64,000 nucleotides of DNA from Paracyclopina nana. Its lineage: Eukaryota > Arthropoda > Copepoda > Cyclopoida > Cyclopettidae. The notes below the pieces were generated by a model. The model saw only the letters and a list, made by a program, of their open reading frames with translations, did no database searches and was not told where the DNA came from. Position 1 is the first letter of the stretch; every line of letters starts with the position of its first letter. The position numbers and the translations under genes are program-made. The stretch covers positions 4,836,001-4,900,000 of the forward strand of contig JAGUCH010000004.1 of NCBI GenBank assembly GCA_019096065.1, in the 5' to 3' direction. Below are positions 22,786 to 34,194 of this stretch, piece after piece.

Positions 22786-24570
22786 AATACTTTTTTATAT
22801 ACTGTAATATGTTAATTAAAAAATGAAAAGTATTTATTAGGGAGTACCCCAAAATGCTGCCAAAATAAACAAATGACAAAAATAAATATTTTTCATGTGA
22901 CCCTATAATTATAATAAAAGGGGATGCTATATCATTTCAATGATGGTGCAGTTTGGGTGTATCTCGGAGTTGGCTAAATAGATTTACCTAAAAATTGGTA
23001 TACATACTGCGAATTAGATTCTAAGCTACTTTTGCTTAAATAACTTTTTTATTGAATGACTTTTTCTGAATCTTAAAAAGTAAAAATATAATATATTACA
23101 TAACAGCTACTCTAAAAATGTTTTGTGCACTTTTTTGTCAAAAGTATAGTGACATGTTGAATAAATCTAAGTTTTAAGCAAGTTTAATTTAATGTTTGTT
23201 ACTTAATATTGTTAAGGAATATCATTTTGAAAATCAGAGTTTGAATTTCCCGCCGAGAGGCATGACAGCTGTTTTTGTTTGTTTAGGTGTCCAAAGTCAA
23301 AATTCAAATGCAATAAATTGATTTTCAACATTTTTATCTAAAGTCACTCAACCTTTCCAAAATATGAAATACATGCAGCTATATCCCTAATAAAATAGCT
23401 TAAAAGTGAGGCAGTTTAGCTTCATTTCATGATTTTTTTGGTAGCAAAAATAACATGACACATTGGGAAGCTCTTAAAAAAATAATTCATATAACTTTTT
23501 TTGTAGCTTGTGCAGTGCTCCACATTTCAGTTTGCTTCGCTCTTTTGAAGAGTCAGCAGATTCTGGAGCGCCTCCTGGTGATGAGTGATTGAAACTGCAA
23601 AAACTAAAAAAGTAAAAATGTAGCATTAATAGCAACTTAAGAACATAATTCATTAAATGTTTCTCAAAGATACTTGTAAAATCATCAGATTATAAAAGTT
23701 TTTAAGAGCTAAAAAGTTATACTTACTGAAATAATAGTGATTAAAGCTTAAAAGTTTAAAAAATCATAGTTTCATTAAGGATTGTATTTCAAAAAAGTTA
23801 TTTAAGCAAAATTTCATTTTTAGCTCTTCTATACAAAGTCTGTTTAACAAAGTTATTAGGGCCAAAATTGGCTAACTTTGACAGACAATATTTGCCCTCA
23901 AACAGTTATTTTAAGTAATAAGTAAGTACAAATCTTTTGCTGACTCTATGCAAAAAAAGAAAAAAAAAATTCCACCGGTGGGAAGGTTGCTCAATTTTGC
24001 TCCAAAGTTTCCCCCTAAAAAACACTGGAGCATAGTGGGCATGCAAGACAACCACTGTTTGCCCATTCTCTGTGACACCCATAGGGGGCCTAACAATGCA
24101 CAAAAAATGGGTAAATAAAAGTTGATTTATATGGCAGCAAGAGGGGTCCAAAGTTTTACTACATGAGAATTTCCCCAAACTTTGAGGGCCCATATCTCCC
24201 CTCCCAGGGGCCCGAAGGCAAAACCCTTTGGCACAGCTACTATCTAGGGGTACACCTTCCAAATGGCCCACTTTAATTGTGCTCTTGAACTATTGGAGTG
24301 TGCATAGCACAGTCTACCAATTCTGAAGAAAGTGAGCATGAGTCTTCCAATGAGATGGATGCTCACAATTTTGCTGCAAAAAAACCAAAAGGACAAAACA
24401 GGAGGGCGATCTCATATTCAAATTTTTATTCTCATTACCTTGCTAAAACAGCAGCCTTAATTGATCAATTAAGTTCAGCTTATTCTAGCAAACTTTTCTA
24501 TCTTTGACCTATCAAACTTTTGCAGATTCAAACTTTGTCTGGTCAAACTTTTGCGGATTCGAACCGATAT
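22786..24570. other. AT-rich intergenic DNA without recognised genes
   Basis: Many AAAAGT, TTTTTA and TAAAAA words, no splice-supported exons and no domain content. The minus-strand ORF at 23906-24271 (121 residues) has a Pro/Cys/His-rich reading without a recognisable fold; it may be a repeat remnant. A short direct repeat of TCAAACTTTTGC(A/G)GATTC(A/G)AA occurs near 24506-24563. Confidence 0.4.
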
Positions 24571-24939
24571 ATCTATTTATATATGTAAACAATTTATAAA
24601 ACAAGCTAATAAAATAGCTGAGCAAATTTTGTAAAGTAAAAATCAAGTGGCATTTTTGCGGGCTCGAGCTTGCAAGAGCCAAGTAATGCTACGTTTGCTA
24701 GCATTTGATCCATTACTTTGAAGGCTAGGGATGAGAGGTCCTCAGTAGGGCAAGAGTAGTTGAAAGCGTTAATCAATCAATTAAAAATTGTGCATTTTGA
24801 ATTTGGCACTTTTTGGAGCTTAAAGATCTGTTAGCTAAAGTTTTGTCTGGTATCTCTAATAGAGACTCTACTCTTCTACTAAGCTTAGCTCAGCTAAGAA
24901 GAAGAATAAAATGGAATTCTAACAGCAATTTATCTAACT

Positions 24940-25010
24940 GTAATGGTAGCTCAGTCAGTAGAGCGCCGGATTTCTAATCCTGGCGTCCAGGGTTTGATCC
25001 CCATACTTGG
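24940..25010 (+). tRNA. tRNA-like sequence, Arg(TCT)-like anticodon loop, probably a pseudogene
   Basis: A GGTAGCTCAGTCAGTAGAGC D-arm (box A) is followed by an anticodon arm with loop TTTCTAA and then GGTTTGATCC (box B-like). The D-arm is canonical. The acceptor stem pairs poorly and the T stem is degenerate, so it is probably a tRNA-derived repeat or a pseudogene rather than a working gene. Confidence 0.45.
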
Positions 25011-25303
25011 CATTTTTTCTCCTTTTTTCTGCAATCGGATTTACTTCTTGGGACAATATCATTGTAACAGAGGAGCAACACACCTTATAAAATACTTTTA
25101 TATACTGTAATACAATTTCCTCGTGTTATAATTCAGTTTACCGATCCGACTCAGCTCTTTTATATCACAGTTCTTTCTAAGCAATTTGAGGGATATTAAA
25201 TACTTAACAGCCCTTGAATCAAATTTGAGGGATTTTAAGTAATTTTATGCCACTCATATTCCATGGAACTAGTCCAAAATCCAAAGAAGTTGGAAAAAGA
25301 GAG

Positions 25304-25372
25304 GATCATCCTAGATTTGAGCCTCCGACAGTTGGATTAGCATTCCAATGCTCTAACCTCTGAGCTTTGGAA
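25304..25372 (-). tRNA. tRNA-like sequence, GCT anticodon loop, probably a pseudogene
   Basis: The minus strand reads AGCTCAGAGGTTAGAGC (D-arm) and then TTGGAATGCTAATCCAA, a perfect 5-base stem around loop ATGCTAA. The T-arm is poor (GGAGGCTCAAATC) and the acceptor stem does not pair convincingly. A Ser(GCT) tRNA should also have a long variable arm, which is missing. Confidence 0.4.
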
Positions 25373-25451
25373 ACATCAAGAAACTAGCATGTTATGTAAA
25401 GGACTTTACCATAATTTTTTAAGCCAGATAAAGCACTAAAAGTAAGTTAAG

Positions 25452-25524
25452 GTATGACTGGGGTTTGAACCCTAGACCTCTGATTCAAGAGCCTAGCGCT
25501 CTAACCATTATGCCATAGAAGCAC
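25452..25524 (-). tRNA. tRNA-like sequence, TGA anticodon loop
   Basis: The minus strand has TGGCATAATGGTTAGAGC (box A), an anticodon loop CTTGAAT and GGGTTCAAACCCC, an almost perfect T-arm (box B). The acceptor stem is weak. It is the best preserved of the three tRNA-like copies, but the missing long variable arm argues against a functional Ser tRNA. Confidence 0.4.
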
Positions 25525-26734
25525 ATCTGAAGAAATGGATTTTAAAAGTCTATTTAATTGGTCCCAAACCACTGGATGCTAGCTAATGAGAGCCAGTGAT
25601 TTATTTACATAGCAACTAAAAACGGAGCAGTATTTTCTAGGGCACGGGGCAGCCCGTTAACTTCATTAAAACACTCAAAAATCGCATTACAGAATATAAA
25701 ATTGTATATTTCGAGCTGGGGCATGTAAAATTGGGTCATTTAATAGCTGACGTCAGATTTAAAAATGGAAAAACACTCATACAATTACAGCCCTCGCAGG
25801 CTCGGGCTAGTAAAGCTGTACTCGAGTTTTCCCATTTTAAAATCCTCGCTCAGCTATTTAATGACCCTACTTTAAGTGCCCCAGTTCGAAATAAATAACT
25901 ATATAATGTGTGTCACTTGATAAAGTTAAACTTCAGAGCTTTTATATATGTGTAGTAATATGAACTGAGACGAATTGGTAAACTGAATTATACATGCGAA
26001 AATTGCTTTCCATCATATAAAAATGCATTTTAAGCTTCTTGTTTCTTTGCTACGTAGGCTATAAAAGCCGCAATTTCAGTCAAGACTTAATTAAGAATTC
26101 TTACTAATACCAAAATGACTAGTATTTTCTTAAACTTAATAGTCTTAGCTAATGTTCTCTTAGCACAGTTTCAAAAAAGTCACTTGATAGCTCGTAGTCA
26201 AAATTGCATTTTAAGATTTTTGTTTCTTTGGTACGTAGCGCTCTATAAGCTCTGAGATTTCTTTTGACAGATACAACTGACATTTTGACTCTTTGGCTTG
26301 GTCAAGTAATTAGTGTTTTCTCATCAGTTAAGTAGTAGCATATAATGCAATGCGTAAATTCTCGCCATTATTGCAAAATCAAAATGTATATTTATCATTG
26401 CCCAAGATGATCAAGAATATAAGGTGACCCACCATCTCGTAGCATCACTTGGCTCTCGCAAGCTCGAGCCCGCAAAGTTGCCACTCGATTTTTACTTTAC
26501 AAAAGCTCAGCTTTTTTATTAGCTGGTTTTATAAATTGTTTACATACATATAGATAGATAAAATAAGATGAGCCAAGTTTCAAGTTTCAATTCTTGTATT
26601 TTCAAAAGCTATTTCATTTTTGGCATACAACAAGCACACAAAGGTTTCTTTCTGCCCGAATTTTGTTTTTATCTAAGCAATGCAATGTCTGAAAATGATT
26701 CTGTTAGCATTTTCAAAAGCTACATACTTTTTTT

Positions 26735-26815
26735 TATATACTGTAATACAATTTCCTCGTGTTAGAATTCAGTTTACCGATCCGACTCAGCTCTTTTATA
26801 ACACGGTTATTTCTA
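26735..26815 (+). repeat. Second direct copy of an ~80-base repeat
   Basis: About 80 bases starting TATATACTGTAATACAATTT nearly repeat 25093-25172 in the same orientation, including AGTTTACCGATCCGACTCAG. A diverged inverted copy lies near 25960-26035. This looks like the end sequence of a dispersed repeat family. Confidence 0.65.
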
Positions 26816-26921
26816 AGGAACCTATAATAGCTTGTTCTCTTTTTCATTTTGGCAACACAACAAGCGCGCATATATCTCAGTGCTAATTGCCCGAATTTTA
26901 TCATTATTTTAAACGGTATAT

Positions 26922-27539
26922 CTGTTGAAATCGGTGCCGTTATATCCTGTTCCGAAAAAATCCTCACCATGAAAATCTGTTCAATCAAAATCATCTCATA
27001 TAAAAACCATTCAATATATTTTGGTTAACGTCATCTTTAAGTAAAAATAATATGTGGAAGTGGAATAATAAGTGGAAGAGCTGTAATGTCCCATAATCCA
27101 TATCTTGGAAATATAAATGAGCAATCCAAAAGCTTGTTACTCTTTCTCCATACTTAGTGCAATTCTCCTTTGAATCCATGCCTTCTGTTTGTCTGTCTAA
27201 TGGAACAAATGCCAAGACAATAGCTGATTGAATCAAAGATGTCAGCTTCTCATTTTCAGGACCTGGAATAATAAAAGTGGAAGTCTAATCAATTAGATTA
27301 TTTTAAAAAGACTTGACATTCAATGCAATATTTTATAAAAAGAAAAAAAAGCTGAGAAGCGAGCAATCATCACTGTAGCAACTTTTTAAATTGAACTCAT
27401 CAAACCTTCTAAAGAAAAAGACTACCTGTATGTATTTGCGGATAACAGGAGATTTGCGGAGCTGAACAGATTTTTAAGGAATGGAATATAACAGCATGGA
27501 TTTTTCCGGAACAGAATATAATGACACGGATTTTAACAG
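26922..27539. repeat. MITE-like element with ~65-base inverted ends
   Basis: The left end reads CTGTTGAAATCGGTGCCG and continues with CCTGTTCCGAAAAAATCC. The reverse complement of the right end reads CTGTTAAAATCCGTGTCA, then TCTGTTCCGGAAAAATCC, with further matching AAAATCTGTTCA inside. The size is about 620 bases. There is no coding capacity. Confidence 0.55.
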
Positions 27540-27930
27540 TACATTCTTTTAAACTACTATCATATTTGCCACACAGCTAAGCTAAAAATAGACAACCATG
27601 GCTCCATATTTTGAGAATTTTACGGAACCATTTTTAGACTCCTATTCTTGCAACCACTTTGTAGCTTACATTTAGAATTAATTTAATTTTTATTTTTTAA
27701 CTTGATGTGCTCCTTTTAGTAATTGTGTGCCGGTTGTGGGCATTGTGAGTGTTTTAGTAGGAGCGTTCAGGTCTAAATATGCTTGTACTATTATCAGCAT
27801 TTTTTGCAGCTTCCGATACATACCCTTGATGAGTTTGCCACCATCACTTTCTAGACTGATTCCAAACATCGAACCACTGATTGCTTCATTGCACCAATCC
27901 TTATTTCAATTTATGATGTCCACAATGATT

Positions 27931-30507
27931 ATTAAGAGTCTATGCAGGAGCCAGGTGGCAAATTCATGGTAAGCCAAAATTCTAGAATGAAATGACACCT
28001 ATCCCAATAGTACCCCCATATAGTGGGATGATTAAGTTATTATGCAACATGGGCTTAGAAATGGTCCTGGGCTGAGCTAGAGGCCAATTTTTGGACCTAG
28101 GTGGAAAATTGGCGATTTTTTGGCCCTTTTTAGAAAGCATTATAAATTCAATTGCTCCAGCTAGGCAAGGCAGATCAAAAAAAAATTTTTACCACTTGAT
28201 TATTGGGTTATGAGGAGTTTTTTGACAGCAAATTATTTTCACTAGGCTTATTGGTTTGTCAGCTGAAAGAGAAAACGCTCAAAACTGTTTTTATTAAGAA
28301 ATTTTTTTGCGGTCGATGGTTTTGGCATAAATCTTTGGCTCTTTGGAAAGCTCTGATCAAGCCACATGTTATGGCCGGTAGCCTAGGTTGAACTGACCCC
28401 ATAGCCGCTGAGCTATTCAAGCTTGAATGTGGAAAAAATGGGCATTTTTCTTTTCTGGTGCATTTATGGACATTTTTACTTCATAAAATATTTTTTTCAT
28501 AAAATAAGAATTACTTAAATTGAAAAAGGAAACAAAAAATATTTATGGTGTTTTGGATTTCTAACACTTAAATACATTGTGCAAGGCTTGGTACACCTAG
28601 CAATAAGAACAGAATAAGTTAAACAGAGAGAATTTAAAAAATTAGTTTCAAAATGGCCCCTGAGGCCACCATTTTTTGTGGACCCACTTCTAATTTTGTT
28701 GGATGTATTTCCATGGTTAGAATAATCTATGGCATCTTCCATCAACCTTGATGATCTAGACTTTTGAGCTCAATTCTTTCATTAATGTCCACTTTGTGTC
28801 ATGCATTTGTGTCAGTTTTTGAAATTCAATTTTCAATTCAAAAATCAATGTTGATGACTATCAAATCTATTCAAATGAAGTAAGGAAGCCAAAAAACATA
28901 GTAAAGCTATTGAATTTGGAGACAATTGTTATTCATTTTTAGTTAAATAGACTGTCCCTTATATGAACTTGGGCTAACCTTTTGAGCTAACTCACATTTG
29001 TCTTGTGGCTGTACTTAGATTTGGTAGAACATACTGTCCCTGGATAGACTGCAACAGAAAGTCCCTTGATTGGCACACAGTCCTTGGATTGATAAGATGG
29101 GACAATACTTGTATCAACTGCTGTGACTGAGCAGGACCTGGGTCTACTAAAAGAAACTGTAAATTGATAGACTAGCAGAAAAACTCATTTTCCTTGGATC
29201 TACTGTGACAATGTACTTGATACTACTGGGGAATCCTATCTACAAAGGTTGGGTGGCCAGGACATTCCCAGCTGGGCTTGGGTGACAGAGCAAGACTTTC
29301 AAAGTTGGCTTGGGTGGCCAGGTTAAGTTAGCTTTCTTAGCCTTCTCTTTGGAAGAGCTTGTTAACGTAGTCAGTTCTGGTTTATCAAAGACCTTGCTCT
29401 TGTAGGTGATCCAAGGATGATTAATTTTGTGGATCCAAGTCTGGTTCATTATAGTCTATCCACATACAATATGTTGTTGATCCAAGGCTATAAGTTCCAT
29501 TTGTGATCTAACTTGTGCATCAATGATCCAATGTGGAATCTTACCTGGTACTACCAGAATGCATCGTTTATGGAACAACTGCAACAGATCATCCCTGAAA
29601 ATACTGTCAAGGCAGATTGTACTTGGTGCCACAAAAAGCAATTGTATGCCATGATACTGGCTCCAGGTGCAGTGCATGTTGCAAGTAGTGCGAGGTGTGC
29701 GTTTTGTAGCACCAGGTATCTGTGGCAGTACCAGGAACGGAACTGGCACCAAATCCAATTGGATGCCTGGGTTATGTCTTTTCAAAAACTAGAGCAATTG
29801 GGGCCACTCTCTGTTTAACTTATTCTGTTCTTATTGCTAGGTGTACCAAGCCTTGCACAATGTATTTAAGTGTTAGAAATCCAAAACACCATAAATATTT
29901 TTTGTTTCCTTTTTCAATTTAAGTAATTCTTATTTTATGAAAAAAATATTTTATGAAGTAAAAATGTCCATAAATGCACCAGAAAAGAAAAATGCCCATT
30001 TTTTCCACATTCAAGCTTGAATAGCTCAGCGGCTATGGGGTCAGTTCAACCTAGGCTACCGGCCATAACATGTGGCTTGATCAGAGCTTTCCAAAGAGCC
30101 AAAGATTTATGCCAAAACCATCGACCGCAAAAAAGTTTTCTTAATAAAAACAGTTTTGAGCATTTTCTCTTTCAGCTGACAAACCAATAAGCCTAGTGAA
30201 AATAATTTGCTGTCAAAAAACTCCTCATAACCCAATAATCAAGTGGTAAAAATTTTTTTTTGATCTGCCTTGCCTAGCTGGAGCAATTGAATTTTTAATG
30301 CTTTCTAAAAAGGGCCAAAAAATCGCCAATTTTCCACCTAGGTCCAAAAATTGGCCTCTAGCTCAGCCCAGGACCATTTCTAAGCCCATGTTGCATAATA
30401 ACTTAATCATCCCACTATATGGGGGTACTATTGGGATAGGTGTCATTTCATTCTAGAATTTTGGCTTACCATGAATTTGCCACCTGGCTCCTGCATAGAC
30501 TCTTAAT
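27931..30507. repeat. Large palindrome: two ~700-base inverted arms around a 1.2 kb core
   Basis: Left arm 27931-28629 and right arm 29808-30507 are reverse complements over their whole length, with only scattered differences. For example AGAAATTTTTTTGCGG pairs with AGAAAACTTTTTTGCGG, and TATAAATTCAATTGCTCC with TAAAAATTCAATTGCTCC. The outer ends are ATTAAGAGTCTATGCAGG and its complement. The core (28630-29807) has no recognisable gene. A non-autonomous transposon with long inverted repeats fits best, but no target duplication was found, so a local inverted duplication is the alternative. Confidence 0.8.
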
Positions 30508-31763
30508 GTCACCTGTAGCAAAAATTTTCAACTATGATGAATTGTCTAGCTAAAAGATTGCAAATTGTTCTGTTCCTAAAACACATCCAATTATTGGGAT
30601 ATGGTAGAGTGAATCTACTTTTTCCATTTTATTGAAGCCGTCCTCCTGCCTACTCGTTTTTTACTTTATTGGCTCAATTTTCTTATTAGGATGAAATCAA
30701 AACGCCAATGACACTTTGCACCAATTACTTGTGCCTCACTATTTTTTTCAATTATAAAACTTGATGGGATGATCATGGCATTTTTTGTAATCATGGCTTG
30801 TCATGAAGTTTGTTGTTGTTTTACAACATACTAATCCTGCCTAGATAGTATGCTGAAGTTATGTCCAATTTTTCCAGTTTCAAACTCCTCAATTGGCATG
30901 GTTTACTTTGATTAGGGCAAGTCGATTGTTTGGAAGGATGCACAATATTGATGATGCACACTCTAATAGAGCTTCAAAAAAAGTAAACTTTTCAAATTGT
31001 CAGCCTCATGATCAGATGATCTAATTGTGGCTTTGATTTCTATTTGTTTGCCAAAATGGTCACATTACCCTGACAAAATATTAAGTAATTCTGAAACCAT
31101 GTGTAAATGTAACACTATCCTTGGCATGATAATGCGAGAATCTTTTTCGTGGTTACAAGTTTTTCTCAATCAACAAGCAAAATTGAAAGAAGACCTATGC
31201 AGAGCTAACATTGCTTAAAAGACTTTTCAAGATGTTTTAAATGACCATATAATTTTTTAAATGCTATTCAAATTAGCAAAAGTGATGCTCAAGAAAGCTG
31301 CTAATCTGCCACTTTTTTAACCTATTCTCAAGAGGATTTCCAATAAACAGAGGTAATTCATATGTCTATTACTTACAGCATGTAATGATATGATGCGAGT
31401 TTTTGGTTGTAACTTATCCATGATGATCCGTAATGAACTCACACCTTGACATATTTTACAATTTCCTTTTTTGTAATTATCTTGCACATATTGATTTTAT
31501 GGATGTGTGGTTTAGTGACACTTTGGCGACTAAAATAGTAGGAAGAAAAGCATGCAACTTGTCATGGTGCTTTTAGCCTGATTATGAGTGCGACTAGTAG
31601 CGTAGCAGCGCACACTTTATTAGCTTTATCATCTACCTTGATCCCCACCACCTGCGTACTTAACAAGTGATGAGAACACCCATTTAGAAATCCTTTATTT
31701 GTTACTTTATTTTCCCAGCATTATTGTAGAATCTCTGCATGTATGGAGCTTTCATGGTAATAT
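30508..31763. other. AT-rich intergenic region
   Basis: Between the palindrome and the NDUFV2 stop. No splice-supported exon or recognisable domain was seen; the short ORF at 31027-31218 is not persuasive. Confidence 0.4.
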
Positions 31764-33107
31764 TTATAGGTCTTTTCGGACCTTGAAACCAGGCCCAGCT
31801 GGGGTTTCTGTCAATGACGTGAGACCAGTGAAAGGCTCAGCAGCAAATCGTCCACTTCTGGGTCCTTTGGGAGGATTTTTACCTTTCTTCAAGTCATCCA
31901 GAATCTCATTCATGTCCTTTTCTGTAAGATCTTCATAGTAGTCATCGTTGATCTGTAGATGATAAAATATACTGATAAAAGAAACACAAATCTAGCAGCT
32001 TGTTTATAGAGGTGTATCGGGCTCAGGCCCGAGCCCGAAAGCCCGATACCAATTTCTGGCCCGAGCTAAATAAGACCCCAGCCCGAGCCCGACTCGGGCC
32101 GATTTTCAGAAAGCCCGAAAAAGCCCGAAGTCATTTCAAAAAGCCCGAAGTGGCCCGAATGACATTTTTTAAATTCAAAAACTTGTTCAAAATCAGAAAA
32201 ACAATTGCTTCAGATTATGACCTTTAATGTTGAGTTTGATTGTTAAGCATCCCTTCATTTGCGTAACCTTTAGTACTTGAGATGAATTTCTTAACAAAAA
32301 AGTTATTTTTATTCAGATTTTTCCTGAAAAATTGTAGATTTTGTCTCGGCCCGAAAAGCCCGTAACATTTTTTGACTGGCCCGAAAAAGCCCGAAGCCTG
32401 AAAAAAAAGTTCAGGCCCGGCCCGACCTGACCCGAGTCATTTTTTGAAAGCCCGAGCCCGACCCGAGCCCGACTTTTCTTGGCCCGATACACCTCTACTT
32501 GTTTACCTGAACCATTGGCGCATTGACACATGCTCCAAGACACTCCACTTCAGACAAGGTGAACAGCTTGTCCTTAGTAGTTTCACCCACTTGAATTCCA
32601 AGACTGCCTTTGATAGCATTCACAATTTCATCTGAACCTCGCAACCAACATGGCGTAGTTGTGCAAACTTGAATGTGATACTTTCCAACAGGGTTCCTGA
32701 TGAACATTGTGTAAAACGTTGCCACCTTAAAATCAAATAATTTCAAAAGCCACAATGAAAAAAATGGAAAGCTGATTTACTTCATAAACGCGCATCCTGG
32801 GCATGCCAATGAATTCAGCAACATGGTGCATGGCTGAAATGGGAAGCCAACCCCCAGACTGACGCTGAGCCAGATCAAGAAGGGGAATCACTGCAGCTCT
32901 CTTATGACCGTCAGGGTAGTTTTCCATGATGGCATCTGCTCTTTTCTTATTTTCAGCAGTGAACTCAAACTTGATGTTTGGGTTGTTTTCCGGGGTGTCC
33001 TTATGAAGGACCAGTGTGTCACCGCCATTGACAGAGGCTGATGTCTGCAGTGACCTTGATGCAAGCAGACGAGTCCCTAGGCGACGAGTAAACCCCAGCA
33101 GTGACAT
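31764..33107 (-). CDS. NDUFV2: NADH dehydrogenase flavoprotein 2, complex I 24 kDa subunit
   Basis: Three exons (32781-33107, 32507-32725, 31764-31952), all joined in phase 0, give 244 residues. The N-terminus ([20 protein letters not shown]) is Arg/Ser/Leu-rich and looks like a mitochondrial presequence; an alternative ATG lies at 33122. The mature part carries [15 protein letters not shown], the first cysteine pair of the 2Fe-2S cluster in VCTTTPC and the second in [10 protein letters not shown], and ends RSGRF...GLTSL...GPGF as in the human protein. It holds cluster N1a in the NADH-oxidising module of complex I at the matrix side of the inner membrane. The last intron contains a small hAT-like element. 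The length matches the family. Confidence 0.96.
32007..32497. mobile_element. hAT-like MITE in the last NDUFV2 intron
   Basis: 491 bases with perfect 16-base inverted ends (TAGAGGTGTATCGGGC) flanked by an 8-base direct duplication CTTGTTTA at 31999-32006 and 32498-32505. Eight-base target duplications and TAGAGGTG-like ends are typical of the hAT superfamily. Inside are many CCCGAGCCCGA words and no transposase. The right-hand duplication overlaps the splice donor of the host intron. Confidence 0.85.
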
Positions 33108-34194
33108 GTTCACCCAACACAATTGATTTGTTTTCCTAGAACTTGAACAACTTATGCAATGGAGGATTGAAAAATGGATCGAGTAGTAACAGCTGGAAAA
33201 AGGTTGATTTATGCTAAAATAATTATTATTGTCAAAACATCAACTGGAATTAGCAAAAGAAATATTAACAGGAAAACTTTTTCTCAGCTCTATAATATCA
33301 AACACTCCATTTGGCGTGAAATATACTGCAATTAGTCCAAGCAAAATTGCCTTTAAAAGTGTTTACAACTCCTTTAACATAGATGAAAGCAAGAGTCAAA
33401 ACAAAGGCATAAAAGAAAATCTTCGAAAAAAACTCTATTTCAAATTCTGCGAAATCAGTATTGGTTAAAAAACATCTAATTTGGGTGTGAAAACAATTGT
33501 TTGAGATAATTTTTGCGCTAAGGTGAAATTTTTCGCTGCTAGGAAGCCTCTTTGATTCGAGCGACGCTACAGCGAACACCGCCAGCATTGCAGTCGTTAT
33601 CATTTTGGCCATTTGCTCTCTCAAAATTGGGCGTTTTTGGCGTATTCTCTACAATCATTTGTATAGTCGCAAAAGTTTCTCTGGGAATAATCATTAAGCA
33701 GCCAATGGCGAAGAATACTGCAAAGTGAGTGATTTCTGTTTTCTGATAATTCTGAGCCGATTGCTGAAACCTCGTGAGTAGTGCCCGCTCCTGAAACTGC
33801 GTGTAGTAAAGTTTTCTTCACTTAAAAGTTGCGGCCCGTACACAGTTCCTCGCATAAATTCAGGGTTCTTGGCTCGCTCACAAAGAACCTCACCTTTTTC
33901 CCCAAAGAATGCTGCAAAAAAAGCAAGCGTTTTTGTTGCTCTCGGCTTTCATTGTGGCGATTGCACCAAGCATTAATCATCGGCCTAATCATTTTCTTCT
34001 TCATTTCAGGAATCAAGATACTTTTAATACTTTTCCAAGCATATTTTAAGCTCGATACTTGCTAGCATCTCAACAACCATCACGACGACTTTGAATACAA
34101 ACAAAGCAAACGTAAGTTCCCCTTATGCGAGTGCCGTCAAAAGCACCTAAGTAATTATTGTCTTCGCAGGAGTGTTTGCGATCATCATTTGGAT
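33108..34194. other. Divergent promoter region with the SMG6 5' non-coding exon
   Basis: Between the starts of NDUFV2 (leftward) and SMG6 (rightward). A likely untranslated first exon of SMG6 ends at 34111 with a GTAAGT donor and joins a CTTCGCAG acceptor just before 34171. A minus-strand ORF starting near 33612 (MAKMITTAMLAVFAVASLES...) has a signal-like N-terminus and a later hydrophobic stretch. It could be the first exon of a small membrane protein, but I cannot confirm it. Confidence 0.4.

Larger units (their letters stand above)
24571..26560. repeat. Fold-back element with ~125-base inverted ends and nested inverted repeats
   Basis: The left end (24571 to about 24695) and right end (about 26440-26560) are inverted copies sharing GTAAACAATTTATAAAAC and GCGGGCTCGAGCTTGC. 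A second, inner inverted pair near 25089-25160 and 25960-26035 shares TATAATTCAGTTTACC. A third, at about 25695-25780 and 25850-25925, shares GGGTCATT(T/A)AATAGCTGA. No transposase is visible and I could not find a clear target duplication. A non-autonomous fold-back or MITE-like element is the likeliest reading; nested insertions are possible. It encloses all three tRNA-like sequences. Confidence 0.6.

Noticed and set aside
23906..24271. 121-residue minus-strand ORF in the AT-rich block
   Set aside because: No recognised fold, no signal or splice support; it may be a decayed repeat.
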